From the NCBI GenBank assembly GCA_039654915.1, contig CM077594.1:14817001-14881000 (forward strand): a stretch of 64,000 nucleotides of DNA. Direction: 5' to 3'. This DNA comes from Aquilaria yunnanensis (Eukaryota; Streptophyta; Magnoliopsida; Malvales; Thymelaeaceae). Of this stretch, positions 46,904 to 59,340 are shown one piece after another. The notes beneath the pieces were generated by a model. That model did not search any database. It saw nothing but the letters and a program-made list of their open reading frames with translations, and was not told where the DNA came from. Made by a program: the position numbers and the translations under genes. How positions within the stretch are numbered: the stretch's first letter is position 1; the number at the start of each line of letters is the position of its first letter.

Positions 46904-47934
46904 TTTTTTTATGAGGCTAATTTTCATTGAGTAAAAATCATGGCCAAACCCTCTATCTTTATTTCTTAGTCCTAATTGGTCATTATTTTTTTTTTTGGCT
47001 CAAATAGGATAGTGAGGTTATTAAACTATACCAGATTACAATGATGGCTAACAATATATTTTTGAGCTAATTTGGCTGATTTGCAAACAATAATGGGTGA
47101 TTTGATTATCAGAAAAAACATTGGTCATCTATTATGATTATAGTCATAAACATCTAATAGTTTTTACACTATAAAGCTAAAGTAAAATTGTGACTGAAAG
47201 TCCAGTTGCGATGTTGGCCAAAAGTAGATCCCTTGCTACCGTAGATGACAGTTGCATTTTTTTTTCAAGTCATAATTTTGTAACGACTGAATCTTGACTG
47301 TAAAAAGCAACAGAAACCCTTAGTCAAGAATCAGTTGAGAATATTATGGGTTGCACTACACTTTGCGACTAACTAGTTCAGTCACTATATTAGCAACTGG
47401 TATGGGTAGTTGCTACAATATATTATTATTTGATTAATATTATTTAATTTAAATAGTTATTTATTTCATTTTTTATTTAATTGATACTTACATCAAATTG
47501 GTATGAATATTAACTTATTTTAATTATTAATAATAAACTAAAAAAATAATGAAATTAAAATTTAAATAAAATACATTTATATTAATATAAAAGTCAACAT
47601 ATATACCAAAATATTAAATTCATAAAAGTCACAAAATTCAAAAATTAGATCTGGAGAACAATTCAAAAATTTCAATTCAACAATCACACTTCAAAAATTT
47701 CAAAAGTCACAATTTCAAAACTCAGATATAGAGAAGATTGAGGTGGAGTAGACCGAGTAGAGGCAGAGGAGACTGAGGTAAAAGAGATCGAGGCTGACGA
47801 CAATGAGGTCGAGGCGGAGGTTGAGGAGGTGACGGTGAGGAACAGTGAGGAACAACAAGCAAGCCGAGGAGGTGACGATGAGAAGGTTTGAAGAGGTGAG
47901 GTAGGCCCAATATGCAATTTTATATAAGTTGGGT

Positions 47935-47979
<45 letters not shown>

Positions 47980-47997
47980 TACATATGATACATTATA

Positions 47998-48234
47998 CTC
48001 TCTCCATTTCACAAAAGACGACACTTTTACCTTTTTGATTAAAGTTTGACTTAAATATATTCATATTAATTTATATTATAAAAAAGTTTTAAAAATTATA
48101 TTAATAAACTGGAGTTTTTAAGGTATTATTTGCATATAAAAGCTTATATTTCTATAAGAAATTTTGAAAGAAAAAAATTTATTAATTAATTATTGTGAAT
48201 AGTAAAGGCGACAAACTTTGCGAGATGGAAAAAG
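47998..48234. repeat. Stowaway-like MITE nested in the CACTA-like element
   Basis: The termini CTCTCTCCATTTCACAAA and TTTGCGAGATGGAAAAAG are imperfect inverted repeats flanked by TA at 47996-47997 and 48235-48236, as in Tc1/mariner-derived Stowaway elements. It is 237 bp, AT-rich and non-coding. Confidence 0.68.
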
Positions 48235-48275
48235 TAATATATATGATACACACATTATAATATATGATACATTAT

Positions 48276-48985
48276 ATCCCTAAACCCTAAACCCTAATTC
48301 TATACCTCTAAACCCTAAACACTAAACCTAACTACCATTAACCCTAAACCTGTGAAACACTAAACCCTAATTCTATATACCTAAACCGTAAACCTAATAT
48401 ACCATTAACCATTAACCCTAAACCCTAATTCTATACCCCTAAACCTTAAACCTAACTACCATTAACCCTAAACCCTAATTAAACTCTAAATTCTAATTAT
48501 ATATCCTTAAATCCAAAACCTAATCTACCATTAACCCCAAACCCTAAACCCTAAATTCTACATACAAATCTCAAATCCTAAATTTCAATACCCTAATACT
48601 TAATTATACCATTAAATCCTTAAAAAAGCTAAATACTGATTCTATATCCCTAAACCCCATATAAATTCCCAATCCCTAAACCATAAGAAAGCTCCAAATT
48701 AACCGTAAAATAAATTCCAAAATCCTAATATTGAATTAATTCAATACCCTAAGCTAATTTCATATACCTAAACACTAATTTCAAACCCTAAATCCTAAAC
48801 AAAAATCCCAAACCCCTAAATCTATATCTAATACCCTTAACCCCTTAAAAATTGTAAATCTTATATCTATATCACTAAACCCTAAAAAAAATCTCAAATC
48901 CTAAACCTTAAAAAAATCTCAATATATATCACTAAACTCTAAAAAAAAAAACTCAAAACCCTAAAAAACCCTAAACTCCTAAATC
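48276..48985. repeat. Degenerate telomere-type repeat tract (CCCTAAA)
   Basis: About 0.7 kb is built largely from CCCTAAA, the plant telomere unit, and variants such as CCCTAATT, CCTAAACCT and CCATTAACC. Perfect tandem units occur at 48276-48292 and near 48540-48552. It is bounded on both sides by CACTA-like element sequence, so it is interstitial and not a chromosome end. Confidence 0.85.
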
Positions 48986-49242
48986 AACTTTGCCACTGAA
49001 AGGGTGACTATAGTCAAATTGAGTATCTAAAAAACTGATTGAAGAACGACTGAAGTTAAATTTGGGCAAATTAACAGACTAAAAAGGCAATTGTAAAGTA
49101 AGCAATTGAAACATTTAGTCGCCTAGCAATCAAGACAAAAAGACTACCTTTTTTATTCCAACAAATTAGCGACTGTTATGATTAGTGCCTGACCTTCAGT
49201 CGCCCTTTTCAGTCGCGATTTTGCAGCTCTCTTGTAGTGTTA

Positions 49243-51420
49243 TGACTTAAATTACATTCCTAAGAATATAAGTATAACTAGCCTTAATTAGCCTTAATCT
49301 TTTCATAACTACTAATATTAGCAATCAATATCAAGATCCAACATTCAGCTTATGGATCTCATGCCAGTTTTTTTAACAACAAAGAGAAAGTTATTAAATA
49401 GGAGAGAATATGTTACAAGAAAGCCATTTTTTTGCTTTTATGTCTTCGATTAAAATTCACTATTGTAAGTTTGTAAAACTTGTGGTTATTATTAATAGTT
49501 TCAAAATTCAATTTTTCATTTTTCCTTGACATATTCCATATGTACGAAAAAAAAAATCACCATAGTGTTTAATTGAAAAATAAGCAATAAAAAAGTAATC
49601 TTTAGACACTTGGTTTGCCTTTTTCTTTTGGGGCCAAACTCGGTTTGGCGTTGATTAAACAAATGTATGTATTTTAGTACCGCATTATATATTGCCGTTG
49701 ATTAATTTTGGCATTCATGCCACTATTTTCCTATTACTAAAACAATAGACGCTTAAACTAATTTACTGAAAAGTTTGTAAAATGAAGCGACTTTATTAAA
49801 ATTACCGTTCTCCATAAATTTGACCCGAAAAATTTAGCCATACCGTACGGGTAGGCCTAATTAAAATGAGAGATATTGTATACATAGACTAGCAGCCTTA
49901 ATTTAAGACTTTAACAGGAAGAAACGGACTCAGATCTCTCCTTAAGGAATGCCTCAAAAGTCTGAGCTTCATAAATAATAAAGAGACCGACTTCGATAGA
50001 GGTTTAATCTCTAATGAGGCTCAACGCTCTTTGATATGGATAATTACTAAATACTGGAGGTCTTACCAAAAAAGAAAGTGCTCTTTATTATCATTGTTAT
50101 TATTATTATTATTATGTCTATCTAAAGGTAACTATGAGAACGCCTAGTTTAGATCTAGAAGTACCTAATTAAAACATTTTATTACCATTTATTTAAGTTG
50201 ATTAATTAGCCCGTTTTGTCACTTTTCACTTTTTTTCTTTTGCAAATACTATTGATGTTGTATAATATGAGAATATTATAGACACGTTTATCCATTATTA
50301 CTTTTGGAAATAGCATAATTACAACATATAAGAATGAGAATTCTTATAATATGAATAGTATGGACTTCACATAATACGAATAGTATATTTGAAAAAAATG
50401 CATGATAAGATAAAAGTGAAAAATATTTTAAAATAAAAAAAATATATAAAAAGTGACAAACATGCTGAGATAAAGATAGTGTCATTATTTCTTTAATAGC
50501 CAATGTTCAAACAAAGTTTTTGGCGGTAAAAGGTAGATAAAATAACATAACCATTCTACCCGAAAGAGATCAAAAGATGAGAAATTGAATATTAAATCTT
50601 ATTTACAATAAGGACTCTCTTGGCTCATTTGTATATGATCCATCATTTTTTGTGGATGTCTAGGTGTATAAGAAGTTTATCATTTTTTTTCACTAAAGGT
50701 ATTTAGATAGAATGAAGTACGATGCAGGATAGATTTTGTGAGAAAACTTACTTTACTATAAATTTTATTCTAATGCAATTTCCAGTTAGAAAATTAAAAA
50801 TATCTTAGTCTCAATAAGGATTTAAAAAAATTTAACTGTTAATTAAAATGATAGTTTAGAAGTAGATTAGATTGTGGCTCGCATTTCATTATGTGTAGAT
50901 TAATGAAAATACAAATTTTTCATATGATCAATTCAAATGTTTAGAAAAATGAAAATGTTTTAAACTTATTGATAACCATCTTGATAAATAGAAAATACAA
51001 GATAAAGCATTATAGTGGATTTGAGATTTCCCGTAAATCGGGACTTTGGCTGTAACATAAAAGCTTTGAGGGTCTAAAATGCAAAAATCAAAATTTTAAA
51101 ACATCTTTGACTGTTATTGGGATGAAGTGGAAAAATACATGGTTTGAAAGTTTGAAGAATATTGATATCACCATACATAAATTGGGGATTTATTGCATAG
51201 CTTTAGACCTTTTTCTCTTTTTGAATATCTTCCAGAGTTAGAAAAAGAAAACTGAATGCATCCCAAAGAAAAAAATTACAATGGACAAAATAATTGATTT
51301 AGAAACAACTTCATGTTTTAGAATAAGAAAACGAGATGTTGTTGTAAAAATAAAAATAAGTAATTTTAAATTAAATTGATTTAAATTTAAAAAAATTGGC
51401 TCTAAAGTTTGTTGATCTAG

Positions 51421-51451
<31 letters not shown>

Positions 51452-51576
51452 ATCCGTGGAAAATCGTTCTAGAAATGTTGGTTTTATTCAAACAGAGTAT
51501 ATTCTGGTATCAAATTAATCAATGAAATGGAAAGTTTTCTTCATTTTGTTTTGGCCTTTTTCAGAACCTATAAATT
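49243..51576. other. Intergenic, no gene recognised
   Basis: AT-rich spacer with a (TTA)n run at about 50097-50117 and a (TG)n tract at 51425-51451. No coding sequence or bounded element is supported. Confidence 0.45.
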
Positions 51577-52540
51577 GGGGGAAAGGTAAAAAAAAGTCAT
51601 ACAACTTTTGCAACTTTTCTAAGTAATATATCTTCACGACTTTTTGTTTGAGTCATATCTCTTAAAAAACGTAATTTCTGTTAGTCCTATAGGCAAAAAA
51701 CTTGACGAAAATCTAATGTGGCAGAAAATGGACATTAAAAATAAAGGGAGAAATCAAAATTAGACATCTAAGTTTGTAACTTTTATAATTAAGTCACCAG
51801 ATTCTTATTTTTTCACAACTCACCTCTAGAACCCTGAAAATTTTCTTCTGGTGCTGTTGTCCTTTAAGCACAAACTTGCTACATTTTATTTTCTCTTTCC
51901 TCGCTAAGAGTGAAAAACATGAAACAATTTTCATACTTTCCAGTAAAAAAAAAAATACAAACTTTTAAGTGATAACACTAATCATAATTCAAAAATTAAA
52001 AACATACAAAGCTTTTGGAAATGGAGAATTTCCAACAGGGAACGGAATAAAAACCTCCCGCCAAGCAACAGCCAGATCATGTTATGGCAAGAAAACTGGA
52101 GCTGAATAACCTCAATCCCAATTCAGATGCCGATGGTTTGATTATACTGCCGCACAATTTTATAATTAATTAATCTTCATATATATCTATATATTCATTA
52201 GTTTATAAATCCATTTTTTTATCATAAGTGAAATCATCATTATTACATTATTAGAGTTACATAGTTCTAGATTTCTTTTTTAATCTAAGTGTGAATTGTG
52301 AGAAAATAGGAACTAGTGACTTAATTAGAAGATTTACAATATTAGATGACTAACTTTGATATTTCCCCATTGTTTTTAACTTGTGTTATCTACCATGTAG
52401 GATTTCCATTAAGTTTTCTGGCTATAGTACTAACATAGATAACATTTTCAAAGATATAGGACTCAAATAGAAAATTATAAAGATATAGGACTTACTTAAA
52501 AAATTTACAAAAATTATGGGATATTTTTTGACCTTTCCCC
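51577..52540. mobile_element. MULE-like element with ~250-bp TIRs
   Basis: Starts GGGGGAAAGGTAAAAAA and ends TTTTTTGACCTTTCCCC. The arms match imperfectly for about 250 bp, through TTTGAGTC.TATCTCTT and AATTAAGTCACTAG-like blocks. Flanking 9-mers CTATAAATT and CAACAAATT agree at 7 of 9 positions. The short interior (about 51850-52260) is unrecognised. No transposase. Confidence 0.68.
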
Positions 52541-52549
52541 CAACAAATT

Positions 52550-54788
52550 GGGCAACAGCAGCAAAAAGACAAACTTTGGTACGGGCGTACTTTCTAAGCC
52601 AACATGATTGTCAACGCGTGCTGAAGAACACAGATGTAATTTTTCTTTCCAACTGTCGGAATCTTGTCTTCCAAGGGTTGAATTTTCTTTCTTTCTTTCT
52701 TTTTTTTGTATGTAAAAGTATTTTTACAAGCTTACAATGTTAGAATATACTGTATAGTATAGAGAACAAAGAATATATATATATATATTTTTAGAATTAG
52801 AATGCAACCGAACCAGCAATATTAACATTATAGATAAAATTATAGATGGAGGCTAAAAATCCCCTGACCTCCACCCCATGCTCTACAACATTTTCCCAAA
52901 TGGTTTCAGGCCCTAAGAATTGAATTTTCCATATATTGCAAAAACGTGATTTAACTTTAAAGTTTAAACCCGATTTCTTTTATACTTTATAACCATTTTT
53001 TTTAATTGTTATTGTTATATGTATGGCTGTCGTGAATATTAGTTTTGTTTTGGCAAAAAAAAAAAAAGGAAGAATATTAGTTTTGCAATTCTGAGTACAG
53101 AAACTAAGGTTGAAACTATGAGCAGTACGTATACCGGAGAGGAGAAAAGCGCGTTTTGCTTTAGGGCCTACCTTCTTTGGTCACATGACCAAAAATTCAT
53201 ATGCATATATGCCTTTGCTGAAATATCAAATCCAACTAAATAATTAATTCTCGAAGAAATATTTGGATTTCCTCAATTGGCAAGTGTAGATTCAATGTAG
53301 GCCAGAGGTCGAACAATCGCAAGATAAGACATAAATTTTTGTGGGCATATTTAGTATAAAAAGATCTTGTCTTATCAGGATTATTAGAAAAATTTGCTAC
53401 TATCTAAGTTAAATGGAAACACATAATTCATGTAGTTGACCACAAATTTGAGAATAAAACTCATCTAATTGATTGCCTGGTTGGTTAGGTCGTCCACTAC
53501 AATCTCATATACTGAAATTGTTGCGATTTATGATATATTACCATGTTTAGTAGTATAACTATTGCCCTTTTGTATGAGAAGACAATCGATACATGGCATA
53601 CATGAGATCTATATATTGAAATCTTGCCCCAAGATATATATATATAGTTGCTCTCATACCAAAAGATTTTTTTGTAAGAAAATTTATCTTTCTCAGATAA
53701 GAAGATGATAGATTGAAAAGAAATATGGTCTCTTTAAATCTTATATTAGAGTGGTTAATTCTCGTAATTGATAGTTCTTAAAATCCTCTTTTTTTATTAA
53801 AAGAAAAAACAGAGAGAGAATAGACAATTCCTAAAATCTTACACTAGAATAGTTTATTCTCATAACACAAGGAAACATAGTGCCTTGTAATCTCATGAGA
53901 AAATGGTCAATTCTCATGCATGCCAAAAACATCTTCCTTCTCAAGGTAAGTATGGTTTTCAAACTTTTATGCTTAAGGCATCATAAATTAAAGCTGGATC
54001 CCATGACATGAATATATATATTAGTGGAGTTATCACAAGGTTTCTTGTTTTCACTACGAGATGAGGGTGAAAGTTGTAATTAAGTCTGGGATATGGGGGA
54101 AAAATCTCTCCCAACCGGTTGGAAAATCGAGTTTTACCAGTTCTTTTTGTTTTTTTGTTTTTACATGTTGAGAACTGGGAATTAATAGCTAGCATACGAG
54201 TGAAAAATTAGTAAGGAAATGGGTAACAGCGGTGGGCTTAATGGACAGAATTCAATTGCAACTTGACCAAATCAAAGTTCTTAGTTTTCACGGTGACACG
54301 TTCAAGATGACTTACTCGAATTAATCACCCTTCCTACTCTTGAGGCCGCTGAACTTGACACATTTTTTTAAAAATTTTCTGTTTATGACCTCAAGTGTTA
54401 AAAAGCTTCAATTCATGCCTGGCTAATCTAGATAGAGTGAATGAGGCTTCTTGCCGCTCAAAGTATGGAAGTAGTAGTCACTGGTAAAAACAATGGGACC
54501 ATGACACTTATACCAGCTCATGTGTCAATTTTCAATTTGTTTGAAGAGCAAAAGTCTCGTCATTTCTTAGGTGAGTGATTTCCCACCTATCTGTAATTTG
54601 TAACTTGTAACTGTAACTTTAATCTAACACCGCAAAAGGGTATAGGAAAAGAACTGTATATATTAATTCTATATATAAAGTGGGTCACTTTAATTGATTT
54701 AATTTATTAGTTCTGATATATGGGGATCATACAAATGTTTCCTTTATTTTCCTTTATTCTAGATAATTAAGTAGTATTTAGAAGCAAA
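52550..54788. other. Intergenic, no gene recognised
   Basis: AT-rich spacer. Open frames at 52516-52743 and 53959-54195 have no recognisable similarity. The last ~50 bp is the 3' end of the defensin-like gene on the reverse strand, with AATAAA signals complementary to 54743-54748 and 54753-54758. Confidence 0.45.
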
Positions 54789-55120
54789 TCAAGCACAATC
54801 ATATGAACAGAGACATTTGTAATCCTGTGCTAAAGGTGAAGTGGGAACACATTGGCCCCCCGTTGAATTGTATTGTTGGAAGCACTTCTTTCTACAGTCT
54901 GCAAGTGTGCATCCGCTACCATATAACTCTTTCAGACACCTGTTCGCTGCCGCTTCACGCACCATCGTCATCACTGGAATATTACAAGAAACCAACATGT
55001 ATATATTTAACCAGTTGGAAACATATATATCTACTAATTAAACCAGAAACATAAAATATACAAACCAGCGAAGGGGAGCAAGACGAGAACTAGGATATGG
55101 AAGAGAGAAGACTTTGCCAT
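54789..55120 (-). CDS. Defensin-like secreted cysteine-rich peptide
   Basis: Exon 1 (55066-55120) encodes a hydrophobic signal peptide, MAKSSLFHILVLVLLPFA. Exon 2 (54789-54973) encodes the mature part. A GT-AG intron splits them one base into codon 19, the arrangement usual in plant defensin-like genes. The 79-residue product has eight cysteines at 31, 40, 45, 49, 60, 72, 74 and 78. The core CxxxC (45-49), GxC (58-60) and CxC (72-74) spacings match the cysteine-stabilised alpha-beta fold with four disulfides. Such peptides act outside the cell in defence or in reproductive signalling; which applies here cannot be told. A TATA-like CTATAAATA lies upstream on this strand (55177-55185), and two AATAAA signals lie 30-50 bp past the stop. 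The frame is intact. Confidence 0.88.
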
Positions 55121-55176
55121 GATCTCTATAAGCTAGAAAAGGACATGTATATATCAACATCTCCTAAATTAGGAGA

Positions 55177-55185
55177 TATTTATAG
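55177..55185 (-). promoter_or_regulatory. TATA box of the defensin-like gene
   Basis: The reverse strand reads CTATAAATA about 57 bp upstream of the ATG. A perfect 15-bp palindrome (CTCCTAAATTAGGAG, 55161-55175) lies between them, in the probable 5' UTR. Confidence 0.55.
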
Positions 55186-55421
55186 AGTTTAGAGAAGCAA
55201 GAAACCAGAAACTAATGCATGCGTTTTTAACATTTTTATTATAATTAATAAATTAGTTTACCAAAATTTTGCTTGCCCGTGACAGTATGAGGATCCAGAA
55301 TTGTCAAGTGCCAACCACCGTTTTGGTCAACATCCAGGTTTTTTTTTTCCTTTTTTTGATCATATATTATGCTTGTTACTGTTTATGATGTTTTATTTTC
55401 TGTTATTTTTGTTACTTACTA

Positions 55422-55656
55422 CTCCCTCCGTCCCAATTTCTTTGATCCATTTAACTTTTTTGGTTAGTTTAACTTGAATTTTTTTATATTATTGTTTGTT
55501 AGAAAAAAATTAAAAAATATATATTTAGAAACTATAAGTCTTGATTTATCATCTACACATAAAATTTTTTCATTTGTATGCTAAAATGTCTAAAATAAAA
55601 AATCATAGATTAATTGCTAAAATGTGAATGCCGCAAAGAATTTGGGACAGAGGGAG
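55422..55656. repeat. Stowaway MITE
   Basis: The 235-bp element starts CTCCCTCCGTCCCAA and ends TTGGGACAGAGGGAG. It is flanked by TA at 55420-55421 and 55657-55658, the classic Stowaway (Tc1/mariner) signature. The core is AT-rich and non-coding. Confidence 0.92.
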
Positions 55657-55659
55657 TAT

Positions 55660-57837
55660 ATATTAAGGCAAAAAAATTTACTACTATCATGTGCTTTTTA
55701 CATGTTAATTAAAATAATTCTGACTAAGTTAGTTCAGATCTCTTTAGGAAAAAAAAGTTTAATTAGTTTAAACATTTTGTGGAGAGGACGTATTCGGTCA
55801 GGTTACAGACAATGGACTTATAACAGAGGAGCAGTTTGCCTCAAATACATGTACCAAAAAATTTCCCAAAAGGAAAGAAAAAACATGCACCTGAATAAAA
55901 ACTTACTGGGCTTTAAGGTCCAGACTCCGTTGGGCTGGGCCGTTTACCTCAGAACATGTTTTGAGCTGGAATATAAATTGGGGTTAGTCTACACAATCAC
56001 GATATATTTTTAAGAATGGATATCAATCCTTAGTTCTCAAATTGGCATATGAATTACCACGAATATGATCTATCACAAAATAATTCCTAAAATGTTCAAA
56101 ATCAATCCAAGTTGGCTCCTAAATGGCCAACCCACGACCGCGATCATTGATGCTAATGAGTGGTCAGCAACATGAGGTGGGGAGTGAAAAAAAATATATA
56201 TTTTATAATTTAACTAGCAACTACTACTTTATAATTAAATTACATCTCTTTGAATTTCAGAAAGCAGATTAATCGAATTGAAGTTATTAAACACAAATTG
56301 CGACCAAATGTGATGAGACCACTGTCGACGATAGCTTTCAGTTGAAGGCCCTTTCCATGAGTAGCTACTTGTGGCAATTTAACACAAATTTGAAAGTTTA
56401 TGAGCTATATGGGAATTGACTTTAGTTAAATGGCTAAAAATTTACATTCACAATAGTTCAAGAGCCAACTAGGGATTTAAGTTTATGTAGAAACCAGAAA
56501 TCTAAGATTATGAGTGGGTTTATGTAGAACACTTGGTTAATTTTTCACTGTATAGCAAAAGTTTACATTTGTTAAATAATAAGTTAGTGTGGACTTGTTC
56601 CAATCCATGTAACTTGAATTTTGATCATTATAAAGCTAATTGTGATCTCTGTTTTTTTTTTTTTATTTCAATGTTTCAAAAGTTTCTACCAAGTGTGTTT
56701 TTAAATTTAAAGTTTTGAAAGTGTTATTTCAATAGAAAAATGAACTTTATTGAGTAATTTTGCTTTTGGAATGAGTTAAAAATATGTAATTTGAGTGAAT
56801 TTTGGTTCAATCAAGGTCAAAATTAAAATTATGAGTTTTGGTTTAAATATAAATTTTTAACAAGAAATAGTTGTAATCGGTTAAATTGGGGTCTAGAGAG
56901 TTTTGTTAGAAATTGTAGTTTTAACAGGTTAAAAATCGTTTGAATTGATGGTTTAGAGCTGATGTCTGGTTTTGTCTACTGGAAATTCATATTTAATTAT
57001 TAAACTTTTGTTTTGATCAATTAATTGGGAAAGTCAAACTAGAATTGTTGCAGATGAAGCTAGTTGTTGCCCTTGGGATTTGGGACAAAAGGCCTAATCG
57101 ATTAAAAGTGAAACTTGTTCGATTAACTGTACTAGACAAGGATAACGGCCATATTTTGTAAGGGGTTTTTTCATACTTTTCCAACACTTGATGAATGTTC
57201 AGATGGATCCAGAGAAGTGTGTGTGTGTGAAGAAACATCTTATCCAAGATACTTTGCTACTGGATTAAGATTTGATCATAGAAGTGTTCATCATTTAAGA
57301 AAAGAGTTAAAATTCATGTGTTTACTTATATATTTAGCAAGAGTGCTATTATAGTATTGTGTAAACTTATACCTTGTAAATATCTGAGCCTTAAAATTTC
57401 TTGTGTAAGTAAGTGGTTTCTAATGATCATTGAAAAAAACTATGGAGTGATTGGGTGTGAACCCTAAATAAAAGCAATATTACATTCTTCATTAAAAGAT
57501 ATTGGAGGAACTCTCTAAGTAAAAAGCGTACATAGACTCTGGTTGATGGTGTTGAACTTTTATAAATCGCAGTGCATTTTTTGCATATCTTTCTTTATAT
57601 TTTTCTTATATACTTAAGCAGCACACGACATAGTTCATAAGATTAGTGTTTCACTTAGATAATATAATATATAAAAGCAAATAATATCTATATTTTGAAA
57701 TACATTGAGTTATTGTGTAGATAAAATGAAGATGTTAATGTTCCCATATCACTTGCCAATTAGGCAAACAAATTCTGGCCAAACTATTAGGTTGTGTATA
57801 AATACTATGTCCAGCAGTGTTCTATAATTTTCTAACT
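55660..57837. other. Intergenic, no gene recognised
   Basis: Nothing with a supported function. The open frame at 55624-56013 starts inside the MITE and has no similarity that I recognise. Confidence 0.45.
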
Positions 57838-59340
57838 TTTTTTTTAAATGGTAGCAAAACTTGATTTCATTACTAAAGTCTGGATACAACTAGAACTAGC
57901 AAGATACTAGTTCCAATAATACATATATACTAACTAGACATTCCCCACTACACATAACAATCTCCTTACCTAATGGCCAAACCACCCCATTACATTTATA
58001 ACCAATTTTCCACTGCTAAAATTGGACCACATACCCATTCCACCTAATTACACTTCAATTTTGTGCACCTATCAATAATCCACAAGAATGAAACTACCTA
58101 TATTTCCACCAAACAATGATCTCTAGACTTAATTGATCCCTTAAAAATAAGATTGTTCCTTCTATTCCATATATACCAGACCACAATATACTTGACAGCC
58201 TCCCAAACTTTCTTTTGAGAAGAGTTAAGCACTTGTATTGTAATGTTGTTTAAAGCATCTTTAATACCTACAACTGTTGCAGCATCCAGATTTGTTGGAG
58301 TGCTTACATCATCAATCACCCTAGACCACTGCCTCACCAAGTATTCTGCATTGGTACATAGTCTGCAAATCCATTTGTTTGAAGAACCTGCATCAGGTTT
58401 AAAATTGTACAAAATTTGCCATAATTCCACATATTCTCCCACATCTTTTCCTATAAACTACTCCTCTACCACCAAACCCAATCACTACTACCAAACCTTT
58501 CTTTTACTTTACAATTTTTATCCACTTCTTGAAAAAAGCCTAAGGAACTTCACACGCAAACTCACTTCATCTGCCCAAACAACCCTCTATAAATTAATTT
58601 TGCCCCCATTCCCCAATTTCCATCTAAAAGTCCCTATAAAATCTACTTCTAAATCCTTGAATTGCCCTTCCAATTTAAATATATTTGCCTATACACCAGC
58701 ACCTATTTTACCACTCAAACCCGCCACACTCCCTAAAAATTGCTTTTTATCACTCTTACTCAAAGTGCTCCATCTTCGGTCTTGAACCACCACCACCTTC
58801 CCAAGAAGAGCCACATTTTTTGCCTTCAAACTACTCACACTTAGTCACCTTTCCTATTTTTTGTTTCTCCACTCAACCCAAGGTACCTTTATGCCCTCCC
58901 CAAAGCCCCCCCCCCCCCCAAATTGTGCTCTTTTACACTAAAAAAGTTTAATTACCATAACTGGGGCCCAAAATAACGAGAAAAGAACAATTGTAAGCTT
59001 CCCAAAATAGATTTTAGCAAGGTCATAGCCCCAATTGAAAGTCTTTTCATTCTCCATGAACTCAATTTATTACTGACTTTGTCCATCACCTGCTGCCAAT
59101 TGTTTATTCTTTCAATTTTGCCTCAACCAATAGCCTACGATATTTAAAAGGTAGCTTATCATTACTACATCCCATCATCCTCGCCATGATTAGCACATTT
59201 CCATCTTCCATCCTTACTCCAAAGACTCTACTCTTCTTTAAATTAACCTTGAACCTTGAAGCTGCTTGGAAACAACCAAGAAGTCTCATCAGATTTCTCC
59301 CATTTTCTTCCGAGCATTCACCAATAAAATTAACCACTAA
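57838..59340 (-). mobile_element. 5'-truncated LINE remnant
   Basis: A reverse-strand copy ending in a poly(A) tail (T run at 57837-57846 on the plus strand). From 59337 it encodes the end of a reverse transcriptase (NFIGECSEENGRNLMRLL, FKVNLKKSRVFGV, LPFKYRRL), and at 58098-58442 the far C terminus (WICRLCTNAEYLVRQW, VKYIVVWYIWNRRNNLIF). The region between is decayed. It begins abruptly inside the RT, as expected for 5' truncation during target-primed reverse transcription. The plus-strand open frame at 58243-58785 is its antisense shadow. Confidence 0.78.

Larger units (their letters stand above)
47167..49239. mobile_element. Non-autonomous CACTA-like element with TTA TSD
   Basis: Starts CACTATAAAGCTAAAG and ends in the complement of CACTACAAGAGAGC. 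The flanks are TTA at 47164-47166 and 49240-49242, the 3-bp duplication expected for CACTA elements. Subterminal words such as CGACTGA, TCAGTCGC and TTTAGTCGCC recur at both ends. No transposase is present. The interior holds GA-rich imperfect repeats (47730-47900), a (TG)n tract (47938-47978), a nested Stowaway-like MITE and a long telomere-like tract. Confidence 0.75.

Noticed and set aside
48276..48985. Possible chromosome end (telomere)
   Set aside because: The repeat is degenerate and enclosed on both sides by element and intergenic sequence, so it is interstitial.
58243..58785. 180-codon plus-strand open frame
   Set aside because: It is antisense to recognisable LINE C-terminal sequence on the reverse strand and has low-complexity Pro/Ser/Leu content.
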